Below, in pieces: positions 42,415 to 51,362 of a DNA stretch of 64,000 bases. Each line of letters begins with the position of its first letter. The stretch's first letter is position 1. The DNA is from Nocardioides luteus (GTDB taxonomy: Bacteria > Actinomycetota > Actinomycetes > Propionibacteriales > Nocardioidaceae), in contig NZ_BMRK01000005.1 in NCBI RefSeq assembly GCF_014648595.1, positions 68,516-132,515 of the forward strand. The letters run 5' to 3'. The notes beneath the pieces were generated by a model. That model did not search any database. It was not told the DNA's origin and saw only the letters and a program-made list of their open reading frames with translations. The position numbers were made by a program, and so were the translations under genes.

Positions 42415-44472
42415 GTGTCCCCCAGCGTCGACCCCCTCCTGGCGAGCTTCCGGCTCCGGAGCCTCACCCTGCGCAACCGCGTGGTGAGCACCTCCCACGA
42501 GCCCGCCTACACCGAGGACGGGATGCCGAAGGACCGCTACCGCCTCTACCACCTGGAGAAGGCGCGCGGCGGGGTCGGGCTCACCATGATCGGCGGCTCG
42601 GCGGTGGTCTCGCCGGACAGCCCGCCGGCCTTCGGCAACATGCTGCTCTACCGCGACGAGGTGGTGCCGTGGCTGCACCGGCTGGCCGACGACGTCCACG
42701 AGGCGGGCGCCGCGGTGATGTGCCAGATCACGCATCTGGGGCGGCGTACGAGCAACTTCACCGGTGACTGGCTGCCGCTGGTCTACCCCTCGCGTCTGCG
42801 CGAGCCGCAGCACCGGTCCTTCCCGAAGGTCGCCGAGGCGTGGGACGTGGACCGGATCGTGCGCCACTACGCCGAGGCCGCCGAGCGGTGCCGGGCGGCC
42901 GGGCTCGACGGGATCGAGATCGAGTCCTACAGCCACCTCTTCGACGCCTGGGTCTCCCCGGCGACCAACCACCGCTCGGACGCCTTCGGCGGAGATGCCG
43001 AGGCCCGGCTGACCTTCCCGCTGCGCGTCCTCGCCGCGATCCGGGAGGCCGTCGGCCCCGACTTCCTGGTCGGCGTGCGGATGGCGATGGACGAGGGCCT
43101 GCCCGACGGCCTCGGGCTGGACGACACCGAGCAGGTGATGCGCCGCTACGTCGGCGCGGGCGTCGACTTCCTCTCGGTCATCAAGGGTGGCCTCGACTCC
43201 GACGCCCGCCTGGCGGCCGCGATCCCGTCGATGGGCACCCCGTCGGCGCCGTTCCTCGACTTCGTCGGAGAGGTACGCCGCCGGGTGGACGTCCCGGTCA
43301 TGCACGCCGCTCGGATCAACGACGTCGCCACCGCTCGCCACGCGATCCGGGAGGGGCTGCTCGACCTGGTCGGGATGACCCGGCCCCAGCTCGCCGACCC
43401 CCACCTGGTCGCGAAGGTCGCGCGCGGGGAAGAGGACCGGATCCGGCCGTGCGTGGGCGCGAGCCACTGCCTGGACGCGATCTACGAGTCCGGCGACGCC
43501 AAGTGCATCCACAACCCGGCGACGGGCCGGGAGCAGTCGCTGCCGCACCTCACACCGAGGGCCGCGCGGCGTCGACGCGCGGTGGTCGTCGGCGCCGGCC
43601 CGGCGGGCCTGGAGGCCGCCCGGGTCCTGGGCGAGCGCGGTCACGAGGTGACCGTGCTCGAGGCCGCCGCCCGGCCCGGCGGACAGCTGCTGCTGGCCTC
43701 CTCGACCAGGCACCGCCGCGACCTGATCGGCATCGTCGACTGGCGCATCGCCGAGGCCAAGCATGCCGGTGTCGACTTCCGACTCGGGACCTACGCCGAC
43801 GCCGACCTCGTGCGCGGGCTCGCCCCGGACGTCGTGGTCGTGGCCACCGGCGGGGTGCCCGACCGCTCCTGCGTGCCGGTCGGCGCCGAGCTGGTCAACG
43901 ACACCTGGGACGTCCTCGACGGCACCCTGTCCGCCGGGGCCGGGTCCGTTCTCGTCTACGACGACAACGGCGCCGAGCCGGCGCTCGACGCCGCCGAGCA
44001 GCTGGCGACGCTCGGTGCGCGGGTCGAGCTGGCCACCCCGGAGCGTACGGTCGGGATCTCGGTGGGCTCGATGAACAGCCCCGCCTATCTCGGGGTCTTC
44101 GCCGCCCACGACGTCACCCTGACCGTGGCGCGGAGGCTGGCTTCGGTGCGGCGGGCTCCCGCCGGCTCCGAGCACCGGCTGATCGCCACCCTGACCAGCG
44201 AATATGCGGAAGGTGCCGAGATCGAGCGACACGTCGACCACGTCATCGTCGAGCACGGCACCATCCCCAACGACGAGCTCTACCACGACCTCGTCCCCGG
44301 CTCGATCAACCTCGGTGAGGTCGACCAGGCGGCGCTGCTCTCCGGCGCGCCGCAGACGGTGTCCCGCAACCCTGCGGGCAGCTACCAGCTGTTCCGGATC
44401 GGCGACGCGGTCGCCAGCCGGAACGTCCATGCCGCGGTCTACGACGCCTTGCGGCTGTGCCTCACGATCTGA
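42415..44472 (+). CDS. NADH:flavin oxidoreductase, DgcA/StcD-type N-methyl demethylase
   Basis: A 685-aa two-part flavoenzyme: an N-terminal old-yellow-enzyme barrel (about residues 1-370; RNRVVSTSHEPAYTEDGMPKDRY, GIEIESYSHLFDAWVSPATNHRSDAFGG), an iron-sulfur site (CVGASHCLD and DAKCIHNPATGRE) and a C-terminal Rossmann FAD/NAD domain (VVVGAGPAGLEAARVLGERG). The cysteine spacing CxxxxxC-x11-C and the IHNPATGRE tail match the dimethylglycine (DgcA) and N-methylproline (StcD) demethylases better than 2,4-dienoyl-CoA reductase. First gene of the operon. GTG 42415 is chosen over the in-frame GTG at 42391. Confidence 0.87.
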   Translation: MSPSVDPLLASFRLRSLTLRNRVVSTSHEPAYTEDGMPKDRYRLYHLEKARGGVGLTMIGGSAVVSPDSPPAFGNMLLYRDEVVPWLHRLADDVHEAGAAVMCQITHLGRRTSNFTGDWLPLVYPSRLREPQHRSFPKVAEAWDVDRIVRHYAEAAERCRAAGLDGIEIESYSHLFDAWVSPATNHRSDAFGGDAEARLTFPLRVLAAIREAVGPDFLVGVRMAMDEGLPDGLGLDDTEQVMRRYVGAGVDFLSVIKGGLDSDARLAAAIPSMGTPSAPFLDFVGEVRRRVDVPVMHAARINDVATARHAIREGLLDLVGMTRPQLADPHLVAKVARGEEDRIRPCVGASHCLDAIYESGDAKCIHNPATGREQSLPHLTPRAARRRRAVVVGAGPAGLEAARVLGERGHEVTVLEAAARPGGQLLLASSTRHRRDLIGIVDWRIAEAKHAGVDFRLGTYADADLVRGLAPDVVVVATGGVPDRSCVPVGAELVNDTWDVLDGTLSAGAGSVLVYDDNGAEPALDAAEQLATLGARVELATPERTVGISVGSMNSPAYLGVFAAHDVTLTVARRLASVRRAPAGSEHRLIATLTSEYAEGAEIERHVDHVIVEHGTIPNDELYHDLVPGSINLGEVDQAALLSGAPQTVSRNPAGSYQLFRIGDAVASRNVHAAVYDALRLCLTI

Positions 44473-44509
44473 CCCGATCGTCTCGACCGAATCACTGGGA
44501 GCGATGAGA

Positions 44510-45811
44510 ATGACCGAACTCCTCGGCGATCCAGCCACCGTCCGACGTACCTCGATCCTCGACCACCTCGACCGCAGGACGCCCGGCCACTCGCTGCCCG
44601 GCGTCCTCTACACCGACCCGGAGGTCTTCGCGAGCGAGATCGAGCTGCTCTGGCGGCGCCGCTGGCTCTTCGTCGGCACGGTCGCGGAGGTGCCCGAGCC
44701 GGGCGACTACCTCACCTTCGACGTCGCCGGCTCCTCGGTGCTGGTGATCCGCGACGACGACGAGCAGGTGCGGGCCTTCCACAACGTCTGCCGTCACCGC
44801 GGCTCCCGGCTGGTCACAGCCGGCCAGGGCAGTGTCGGCAACCTGGTCTGCGGCTATCACAGCTGGACGTACGCCACCGACGGCTCGCTCCGCTACGCCC
44901 CGCAGCTCTCGCCGAGCATCGACACCACCTGCCTCGGGCTGCGGCCGGTGGCACTCCGCGAGGTCGGCGGCCTGCTCTACTGCTCGCTCGCGGACTCGCC
45001 CGACGACGATCTCGACGCGGTGGCCGCGCAGGTGCGTGACTACCTGACGCCGCATCGTCTCGACCGGGCCAAGGTCGCCGCGCAGGTCGACCTGGTCGAG
45101 GAGGGCAACTGGAAGCTGGTGATGGAGAACAACCGGGAGTGCTACCACTGCGAGGGCGGGCATCCCGAACTGACCTGCACCTTCTTCCCGACCTGGGGGC
45201 TGCGCGAGGACCAGGTCCCCGAGCGGCTGCGCGGTGACCACGACCGCTACCTCCTCGCCGAGGCGGATCTGGCGCGGCGCTGCGACGAGCTCGGAATCCC
45301 GCACCGGCTCCTGGAGGACCTGGTCGGCCGGCCGCTCGGCTTCCGGATCCAGCGCGAGCCGCTCGACGGAGCGGGGGAGTCCTTCAGCCCGGACGGGTCG
45401 CGGCTGGTCGGGCGGCTGCTGGGCGACCTCGCCGACCCGCGGCTCGGCCGGTGCACCTTCCACACCCAGCCCAACGCCTGGATCCACCTGCTCGCCGACC
45501 ACGTGGTGACCTTCTCGGTCACCCCGATCTCACCCGACCGCACCCTGGTCCGCTCCACCTGGCTGGTCTCGGCCGACGCCGTGGAGGGCGTCGACTACGA
45601 CGTCGAGTCGCTGACCGCGGTGTGGCGGGCGACCAACGCCCAGGACGCGGTCTTCGTGCGCAACACCCAGCTCGGCGTCGCCGACCCCGCCTACGTCCCG
45701 GGGCCCTACAACGAGGCGGAGCGGCAGGTCGACGACTTCGTGCGCTGGTACGAGGCCCAGATCCGCTCCGAGGCCCGGATCCCGTCGCCGAGAGGTGGGT
45801 CCGATGGCTGA
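44510..45811 (+). CDS. Rieske oxygenase, GbcA-type betaine N-demethylase alpha subunit
   Basis: A 433-aa aromatic-ring-hydroxylating-dioxygenase-like enzyme that removes methyl groups from quaternary amines in this subfamily. Rieske cluster ligands Cys94, His96, Cys114 and His117 (CRHRG, CGYHSW). Mononuclear iron ligands His213 and His218 in ENNRECYHCEGGHPE, the hallmark of glycine-betaine (GbcA) and stachydrine (Stc2) demethylases. GGGAG at 44497-44501, eight bases before ATG 44510, supports this start over ATG 44504. It overlaps the reductase gene by eight bases. Confidence 0.9.
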   Translation: MTELLGDPATVRRTSILDHLDRRTPGHSLPGVLYTDPEVFASEIELLWRRRWLFVGTVAEVPEPGDYLTFDVAGSSVLVIRDDDEQVRAFHNVCRHRGSRLVTAGQGSVGNLVCGYHSWTYATDGSLRYAPQLSPSIDTTCLGLRPVALREVGGLLYCSLADSPDDDLDAVAAQVRDYLTPHRLDRAKVAAQVDLVEEGNWKLVMENNRECYHCEGGHPELTCTFFPTWGLREDQVPERLRGDHDRYLLAEADLARRCDELGIPHRLLEDLVGRPLGFRIQREPLDGAGESFSPDGSRLVGRLLGDLADPRLGRCTFHTQPNAWIHLLADHVVTFSVTPISPDRTLVRSTWLVSADAVEGVDYDVESLTAVWRATNAQDAVFVRNTQLGVADPAYVPGPYNEAERQVDDFVRWYEAQIRSEARIPSPRGGSDG

Positions 45812-46922
45812 GCCGTGGCCGGTCTCGGTGGCGCTGCCACCGCGTGCCCTCTACGCCGTCCTCTCGCCGCTCGGTGCGGGGATCCTGCCCGAGGAGAGGC
45901 CGTTCGAGGGCGAGCTGCGGTGTCGCCGGGTGCGGCGGGTGACCCACGACGTGGTCGAGGTGACCCTCGAGCCCGTCGACGGGGCTCCCTTCGCCTTCGC
46001 GCCGGGCCAGTATCTGACCCTCCGGGCCGCGATCGCGGGCGAGCAGGTCGAGCGCTGCTACACGATCTCCTCCCCGCCGACCCGACCGCATCTGCTCACC
46101 ATCACGGTCAAGCGGGTCCCGGGCGGGCCGATGTCCTCCTTCCTGCACGAGTCGCTCGCCGTGGGCGACCGGCTCTGGGCCAGCGGGCCACAGGGCGGTT
46201 TCTCGGTGGCTGAGCACCCCGCCGCCTCCTACCTGCTGCTCTCCGGCGGCAGCGGGATCACCCCGACGCTCTCCACGCTGCGGACGCTCGCCGACCTCGC
46301 CGAGCCGTCCGACGTCGTGGTCGTCCACCATGCGCGGACGCCGGCCGACTTGATCGAGCGGGCTGAGCTGGAGGCGCTCGCGGCCGCCCACGGCGGGATG
46401 CGCATCGTCTGGGTCGTCGACGAGCCCGACGCCTCCTGGCGTGGGCCGAGCGGGCTGATGAGCCCGCAGCAGCTCGTCGACCTGGTGCCTGACCTGGGCG
46501 GACGCGAGGTCTTCTGCTGCGGCCCGGCGGGCTACATGGGGGAGGCGCGGGCCGCCTTCGACGCGCTCGGTGGGGATCCCGCGCGCTGGCACGAGGAGAG
46601 CTTCGTCCTCACCGAGACGCCTGCGGAGGGCGCTCCCGCGTCGGAACGGGCGGCCGGGGCTGCGTACACGGTCCGGCTGCAGCGCAGCGGCCGCGACCTG
46701 GCGTGCGGACCCGACGAGACCGTGCTGGAGGCGGCGCGGGCCGCCGGCGTACGTCTCCCGTCGTCGTGCGCGCAGGGGCTGTGCGGCACCTGCAAGTCGA
46801 CGCTCGTCTCCGGCGAGGTCGACATGCACCACGCCGGCGGCATCCGGCCGCGCGAGATCGCGGCCGGGAAGTTCCTGCCATGCTGTTCGAGACCGCTCGG
46901 CGACCTCGTCGTCGACATCTGA
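45804..46922 (+). CDS. Ferredoxin-NAD(P)H reductase, GbcB-type, with C-terminal 2Fe-2S domain
   Basis: A 372-aa electron supplier for the Rieske oxygenase. FNR fold with FAD motif RCYTISSPP, NAD(P) motif LLSGGSGITPTLSTLRTL and CCGPAGYM, followed by a plant-type 2Fe-2S ferredoxin domain with SSCAQGLCGTCKS and LPCCSRP cysteines (about residues 315-365). The order FNR then ferredoxin matches GbcB. ATG 45804 overlaps the oxygenase stop. Confidence 0.92.
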   Translation: MAEPWPVSVALPPRALYAVLSPLGAGILPEERPFEGELRCRRVRRVTHDVVEVTLEPVDGAPFAFAPGQYLTLRAAIAGEQVERCYTISSPPTRPHLLTITVKRVPGGPMSSFLHESLAVGDRLWASGPQGGFSVAEHPAASYLLLSGGSGITPTLSTLRTLADLAEPSDVVVVHHARTPADLIERAELEALAAAHGGMRIVWVVDEPDASWRGPSGLMSPQQLVDLVPDLGGREVFCCGPAGYMGEARAAFDALGGDPARWHEESFVLTETPAEGAPASERAAGAAYTVRLQRSGRDLACGPDETVLEAARAAGVRLPSSCAQGLCGTCKSTLVSGEVDMHHAGGIRPREIAAGKFLPCCSRPLGDLVVDI

Positions 46923-46932
46923 GGAGGACCCT

Positions 46933-48261
46933 GTGCCCGAGAATCTCTCAGCCGCCGACCTGACCGCCGACGCCGTCGTCGTCGGCTCCGGGGTGATCGG
47001 GTCGGCGGTCGCGTACGAGCTCGCCCGCGGCGGTCGCGACGTCATCGTCCTCGACAAGGGAGCCGGTGCCGGCTACGGCTCGACCAGCGCCTCCAGCGCG
47101 GTGATCCGCTTCCTCTACTCCACCTACGACACGACCGCGACGGCGTGGGAGGCGAAGTTCATGTGGGAGCGGTGGGCCGAGCATCTCGACCTCGATCCTG
47201 CCGAGGTGCCGCTGGCGCGGTTCCACCGCACCGGCGCCCTCCACCTCGACGTGCCGATCGTGCCAACCGAGGCGAGCCGGGAGCGGCTGGCCGCCGTCGG
47301 GGTGCCGTTCACCTATCTCGGCCCCGAGGAGATCTCGGCTCGGTTCCCGCACATCGACGTCGGCGCCTACTGGCCCAACAAGCCGATCACCGACGACGCG
47401 TTCTGGGCCGACGCCACCGCGACGCTGGGGGCGATCTACACCCCCGACGCCGGCTACATGGACGACCCGCGGCTCGCCGCCGACAACCTCGCCGAGGCCG
47501 CCCGTCGCCGCGGCGCCCGCACCGTCTACCGCGCCGAGGTGGTCGCCGCCGAGCGGGTCGGCGACGTCTGGCGTCTCGGTCTGGCCGACGGCCGCCGTGT
47601 GGAGGCTCCGGTGGTGGTCAACGCCGCCGGGCCGTGGTCGGCCGGCTTCAACCGGCTCGCCGGGGTCGGGGAGGAGTTCACGATCGGGGTGCGGCCGCTG
47701 CGCCAGGAGGTCCACCAGGTCACCCAGCCGGCGGGCTACGGCACCGACGAGGAGCCCGGCGCCGCCGTCTTCGACATCGACCTCGGGACGTACATGCGCC
47801 CCGGCCCTGCCGGCGCCTGGGTGGTCGGCGGCACCGAGCCCGAGTGCGACCCGTTCGAGTGGCTGGAGACGCCCGACGAGGTGAACGCCCACGTCACCCG
47901 CGAGCGCTACGACGCCCAGGTCACCCGCGCGGCCCGGCGGCTGCCCGAGCTCCGGGTGCCGAACCAGCCCTCCGGCGTCGTCGGCGTCTACGACGTGGCC
48001 GACGACTGGACCCCGATCTACGACCGCACCGACGCCGACGGCTTCTACGTCGCCATGGGCACCAGCGGCAACCAGTTCAAGAACGCCCCGATCGCCGGCC
48101 GTTTCCTCGCCGCCATCGTCTCCGCCGTCGAGGAGGGCCACGACCACGACACCGACCCGGTCGTCTACACCGGCGACCACACCGGCCTGAAGATCGACCT
48201 CTCCGCCTTCTCCCGCAAGCGCCCGGTCAACCAGGCGACCACCCGAACAGTCCTAGGCTGA
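46933..48261 (+). CDS. FAD-dependent oxidoreductase, sarcosine/dimethylglycine oxidase-like
   Basis: A 442-aa DAO-family flavoenzyme. FAD motif VVVGSGVIGSAVAYELARGGRDVIVLDKG (about residues 14-43), SASSAVIRF, VVNAAGPWSAGF and the C-terminal GTSGNQFKNAPIAG cofactor-binding turn. GAGGAGG at 46921-46927 lies five bases before GTG 46933. As last gene of the operon it probably oxidises the secondary amine left by the other two demethylation steps (for example sarcosine to glycine plus formaldehyde). Substrate is inferred. Confidence 0.88.
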   Translation: MPENLSAADLTADAVVVGSGVIGSAVAYELARGGRDVIVLDKGAGAGYGSTSASSAVIRFLYSTYDTTATAWEAKFMWERWAEHLDLDPAEVPLARFHRTGALHLDVPIVPTEASRERLAAVGVPFTYLGPEEISARFPHIDVGAYWPNKPITDDAFWADATATLGAIYTPDAGYMDDPRLAADNLAEAARRRGARTVYRAEVVAAERVGDVWRLGLADGRRVEAPVVVNAAGPWSAGFNRLAGVGEEFTIGVRPLRQEVHQVTQPAGYGTDEEPGAAVFDIDLGTYMRPGPAGAWVVGGTEPECDPFEWLETPDEVNAHVTRERYDAQVTRAARRLPELRVPNQPSGVVGVYDVADDWTPIYDRTDADGFYVAMGTSGNQFKNAPIAGRFLAAIVSAVEEGHDHDTDPVVYTGDHTGLKIDLSAFSRKRPVNQATTRTVLG

Positions 48262-48271
48262 CCCCCCTCCC

Positions 48272-48400
48272 GCCGACCCGTCGAAAATCGACGCCGAATG
48301 GTCGAAAATCGACGTCGAGACGTCAGTTCTCGGGATCTCGCCGTCAGGAATCGACGCCTCGGCGTCGATTCCTGACCTTTGGGCGCCGATTTTCGCCGTC
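48272..48400. repeat. 21-bp periodic repeat block with 15-bp-arm palindrome
   Basis: Two direct 21-bp units start at 48272 and 48293 and share GTCGAAAATCGAC. Diverged units follow, then an inverted repeat at 48344-48375 with perfect 15-bp arms (48344-48358 and 48361-48375, arm TCAGGAATCGACGCC) around two bases. It is the same family as the block at 13560-13722 and again lies between two convergent genes. Confidence 0.85.
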
Positions 48401-48410
48401 TCGGCGGGGG

Positions 48411-48884
48411 TCAGGGGCGAGCGGCTCGGATCTGCTCGACCAGGATGTCGCCGTGGCCGGCGTGGCGGGCCAGCTCCTGGATCATGTGGGCGTAGACGAA
48501 CCGTAACGAGACCGAGTCGCCGTGCCAGTCGTACTCCTCGTCGAGATCGCGGCCGGCGGTGACCTTGCGGGAGTGGGCGCAGGCCTCGAGGTAGGTCGAC
48601 CGGACGGAGTCGACGGTGTCCTCCGGTGCCAGTTCGAAGCTCTCGTCGACGGTGTCGGGGATGCCGAGCTCGCGGCGGGGGATGCCGGCGATGCGGGAGT
48701 GGAACCACACCCGCTCGACGAAGGTGGCGTGCTTGACCAGGCCCAGCGGGGTGGTCAGGGACGGCACCAGCCGGCGCCGCGCCTCCTCGTCGTCGAGCCC
48801 CTCGAGGAGGCCTGCGATCTCCTCTCGCTGGAGGTCGACCATTCCTTCGAGGAGCGCACGCTCGTCCGCCTGTCCGATCTTCAT
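48411..48884 (-). CDS. DinB/DUF664 family protein
   Basis: A 157-aa four-helix protein of the DinB/DUF664 (mycothiol-dependent enzyme-like) group: TTPLGLVKHATFVERVWFHSRIAG carries the first metal His (near residue 52), and a later AHMIQELARHAGHGDILVEQI carries the second and third (HxxxHxxH-like region). Members are thiol-dependent transferases or of unknown function. ATG 48884 has TAGCCT six bases upstream. Confidence 0.88.
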   Translation of the reverse strand: MKIGQADERALLEGMVDLQREEIAGLLEGLDDEEARRRLVPSLTTPLGLVKHATFVERVWFHSRIAGIPRRELGIPDTVDESFELAPEDTVDSVRSTYLEACAHSRKVTAGRDLDEEYDWHGDSVSLRFVYAHMIQELARHAGHGDILVEQIRAARP

Positions 48885-48890
48885 GCGCGA

Positions 48891-48896
48891 AGGCTA
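48891..48896 (-). promoter_or_regulatory. -10 element of the DinB-like gene, leaderless start
   Basis: TAGCCT, six bases before the ATG at 48884. Confidence 0.6.
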
Positions 48897-48900
48897 GCGG

Positions 48901-49482
48901 TCAGCAGCGATCCAGGAGGTACGTCTCGGTCTGCTGCTCGTCCCAGCCGCGGGACTCGTGGAGCCCGCGAGCGAGCATGGCGGCGTACGCAGCCGAGGGT
49001 CGGTTGTGCTCGACGGCGTCGAACCCGTGCGGCGCGGTGAAGGTGAGCATCGGCAGGCCGTCGCGGCGGCCGACCTCGACGAGGGTCTCGTAGTGACCCG
49101 GACCCGCCTCGTGACGGCCCTTCTCGAGTCCTTCCATCACGATCTTCTCGATCGGGTCGCCCGGCGCGGGCAGCCGGTCCATCTCCTGGGCGGCGACGTC
49201 GGCGAACTGCTCGGCGGTCATCCGGTAGGCCCGGGCGGCGGTCCAGGAGCCGATCGCGTCGTGGTCGTAGAAGGCGACCCCGCCGGTCCAGGTGGTCGAC
49301 TCACCGGCGAAGTAGAGCCGGCCGGGGAGATCGACGGCGACGTCCTCGACCGGCATCACCGGTGTGCGGGCGCCGACGTAGGACCGCAGCGCACCCTCGG
49401 GCTGTCCACCGAGGAGGTAGGCGCCGAGACGGTCGCGGCACATGTTGGATCCATAGCTGACGTACCAGACATCGGGGCTCAT
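48901..49482 (-). CDS. Gamma-glutamylcyclotransferase-like (AIG2 fold) protein
   Basis: A 193-aa protein beginning WYVSYGSNMCRDRLGAYLLGG, the YGSN motif of gamma-glutamylcyclotransferases and AIG2-like proteins. It then shows GGVAFYDHDAIGSWTAARAYRMTAEQFADVAAQEM, where the Glu of the QEM segment could be the catalytic acid. No substrate can be assigned. It follows recQ on the same strand after 20 bases and may be co-transcribed. Confidence 0.8.
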   Translation of the reverse strand: MSPDVWYVSYGSNMCRDRLGAYLLGGQPEGALRSYVGARTPVMPVEDVAVDLPGRLYFAGESTTWTGGVAFYDHDAIGSWTAARAYRMTAEQFADVAAQEMDRLPAPGDPIEKIVMEGLEKGRHEAGPGHYETLVEVGRRDGLPMLTFTAPHGFDAVEHNRPSAAYAAMLARGLHESRGWDEQQTETYLLDRC

Positions 49483-49502
49483 CGCCCGGGAGTGTCGCAC
49501 AC

Positions 49503-51317
49503 TCAGAGGACGGCGAGCACGCCCTCGGCGTACTTGTCGAGCTTCGCCTCGCCGATCCCGCTGATGGTGCCGAGCTCCTCGCGGCTGCCCGGAAGCCGGG
49601 TCGCGATCTCGCGGAGCGTGGCGTCGTGGAAGACGACGTACGCCGGCACGCCCTGCTCCTTGGCGACCTCGCCGCGCCACGCGCGCAGGCGCTCGAAGAC
49701 CTCGGCGGCCTCCGGGGTGAGATCGGCTGCGGCCACCTTCGGCTTGCGGTCGCCCGAGCTGCGCCGGGCCTGTCGCGGCGGCTCCTTGCGGAGCATCAGC
49801 TGCTGCTCCGAGCGCAGCACCGGGCCGGCGAGATCGGTCACCGAGAAGACGCCGTAGCGGGTGTCGACGGCGAGCATCTCCCGGGCCAGCAGCTGCCGGA
49901 TCACGGAGTGCCAGTCGCTCTCGGCCACGTCGGTGCCGATGCCGAAGACGGAGAGCTCGTCGTGACGGAACTGGCGGACCTTCTCGGTCTCCTTGCCGCG
50001 CAGGATGTCGACGATCTGCCCGGCGCCGAAGCGCTGGCCGTTGCGCTCGCGGTCGAGCCGGATGACGGTGGAGAGCACCTTCTGGGCCGGGATGGTGCCG
50101 TCCCAGGACTCCGGCGGCGTCAGGCAGGTGTCGCAGTTGCCGCACGGCTCCGCGACCTGCCCGAAGTAGCGCAGCAGCTGCACCCGCCGGCAGTCGACGG
50201 TCTCGCACAGCGCCAGCATCGCGTTGAGGTGCTGGTTGAGCCGGTGCTTGTGGGCACGGTCGCCCTCGGAGGTCTCGATCATCTGCCGCTGCTGGACGAC
50301 GTCGGCGAGGCCGTAGGCCAGCCACGCGGTCGAGGGCAACCCGTCACGGCCGGCGCGACCGGTCTCCTGGTAGTAGCCCTCCACCGACTTGGGCAGGTCG
50401 AGATGGGCCACGAAGCGTACGTCCGGCTTGTCGATGCCCATCCCGAAGGCGATGGTGGCGACCATGACGATGCCGTCCTCGCGCAGGAAGCGGGACTGGT
50501 TCTCCGCGCGGGTGCGGGCGTCGAGACCGGCGTGATAGGGCAGCGCCGAGATCCCCTGGCCGACCAGGGAGGCCGCGGTGCGCTCGACCGAGGCACGGGA
50601 GAGGCAGTAGACGATGCCGGCGTCCCCGGGGTGCTCGGTGCGGATCAGGTCGAGGAGCTGCTTGCCCGGCTTGTCCTTCGGGGCGATCCGGTACTGGATG
50701 TTGGGCCGGTCGAAGGAGGCCACGAAGTGGCGGGCGTCCTCCAGGTCGAGCCGGGAGGCGATCTCGAGGCGGGTCTCCGCGGTGGCGGTCGCGGTCAGCG
50801 CGATCCGCGGCACGTCCGGCCAGCGCTCGTGCAGGTGGGAGAGCTGCAGATAGTCGGGGCGAAAGTCGTGGCCCCACTGGGAGACACAGTGGGCCTCGTC
50901 GATCGCGAAGAGCGAGATCTTGGCCTGGTCGAGGAGCCGGCCGGTCTCCGGCACCCGCAGGCGCTCGGGGGCGAGGTAGAGCAGGTCGAGCTCGCCGGCG
51001 AGCAGCGCCTGCTCGACCTGCTGCCGCTCATGGGGCATCTGGGTGGAGTTGAGGAAGCCGGCACGCACCCCGAGCGCGGAGAGCGCGTCGACCTGGTCCT
51101 GCATCAGCGCGATCAGCGGCGAGACGACCACGCCGGTGCCGGGCCTGACCAGCGACGGGATCTGGTAGCACAGCGACTTCCCGCCGCCGGTCGGCATCAG
51201 CACGAGGGCGTCGCCGCCGGTGGCGACATGGGCCACGATCTCGGCCTGGTCCCCACGGAACTCGTCGTAGCCGAAGACGCGGCGCAGGACATCCAGCTCC
51301 GGGGTCAGCTCACTCAC
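49503..51317 (-). CDS. recQ: ATP-dependent DNA helicase RecQ
   Basis: A 604-aa 3'-5' helicase for recombination repair. Walker [14 protein letters not shown] box [18 protein letters not shown], motif [12 protein letters not shown], a zinc-binding RQC part ([11 protein letters not shown] and CGNCDTC), the winged helix, and a C-terminal HRDC domain ending in [22 protein letters not shown] 51317 is chosen over a start eight codons upstream because TAGGCT lies seven bases before it. Confidence 0.97.
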   Translation of the reverse strand: MSELTPELDVLRRVFGYDEFRGDQAEIVAHVATGGDALVLMPTGGGKSLCYQIPSLVRPGTGVVVSPLIALMQDQVDALSALGVRAGFLNSTQMPHERQQVEQALLAGELDLLYLAPERLRVPETGRLLDQAKISLFAIDEAHCVSQWGHDFRPDYLQLSHLHERWPDVPRIALTATATAETRLEIASRLDLEDARHFVASFDRPNIQYRIAPKDKPGKQLLDLIRTEHPGDAGIVYCLSRASVERTAASLVGQGISALPYHAGLDARTRAENQSRFLREDGIVMVATIAFGMGIDKPDVRFVAHLDLPKSVEGYYQETGRAGRDGLPSTAWLAYGLADVVQQRQMIETSEGDRAHKHRLNQHLNAMLALCETVDCRRVQLLRYFGQVAEPCGNCDTCLTPPESWDGTIPAQKVLSTVIRLDRERNGQRFGAGQIVDILRGKETEKVRQFRHDELSVFGIGTDVAESDWHSVIRQLLAREMLAVDTRYGVFSVTDLAGPVLRSEQQLMLRKEPPRQARRSSGDRKPKVAAADLTPEAAEVFERLRAWRGEVAKEQGVPAYVVFHDATLREIATRLPGSREELGTISGIGEAKLDKYAEGVLAVL

Positions 51318-51324
51318 GCGAGCG

Positions 51325-51330
51325 AGCCTA
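51325..51330 (-). promoter_or_regulatory. recQ -10 element, leaderless start
   Basis: TAGGCT, seven bases before the GTG at 51317. The same hexamer and spacing occurs before the PH gene at 19386. Confidence 0.6.
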
Positions 51331-51362
51331 TCGGCCACCACCGACGGTTCGGCGCCCCACGC

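Noticed and set aside
41410-44538. A 1042-codon open frame on the minus strand across the LysR gene and the opposite strand of the oxidoreductase
   Set aside because: Only the part 41410-42330 is a LysR protein. The rest is the antisense of a clear flavoenzyme and has the low-complexity Val/Gly/Arg/Asp look of GC-rich shadow frames.
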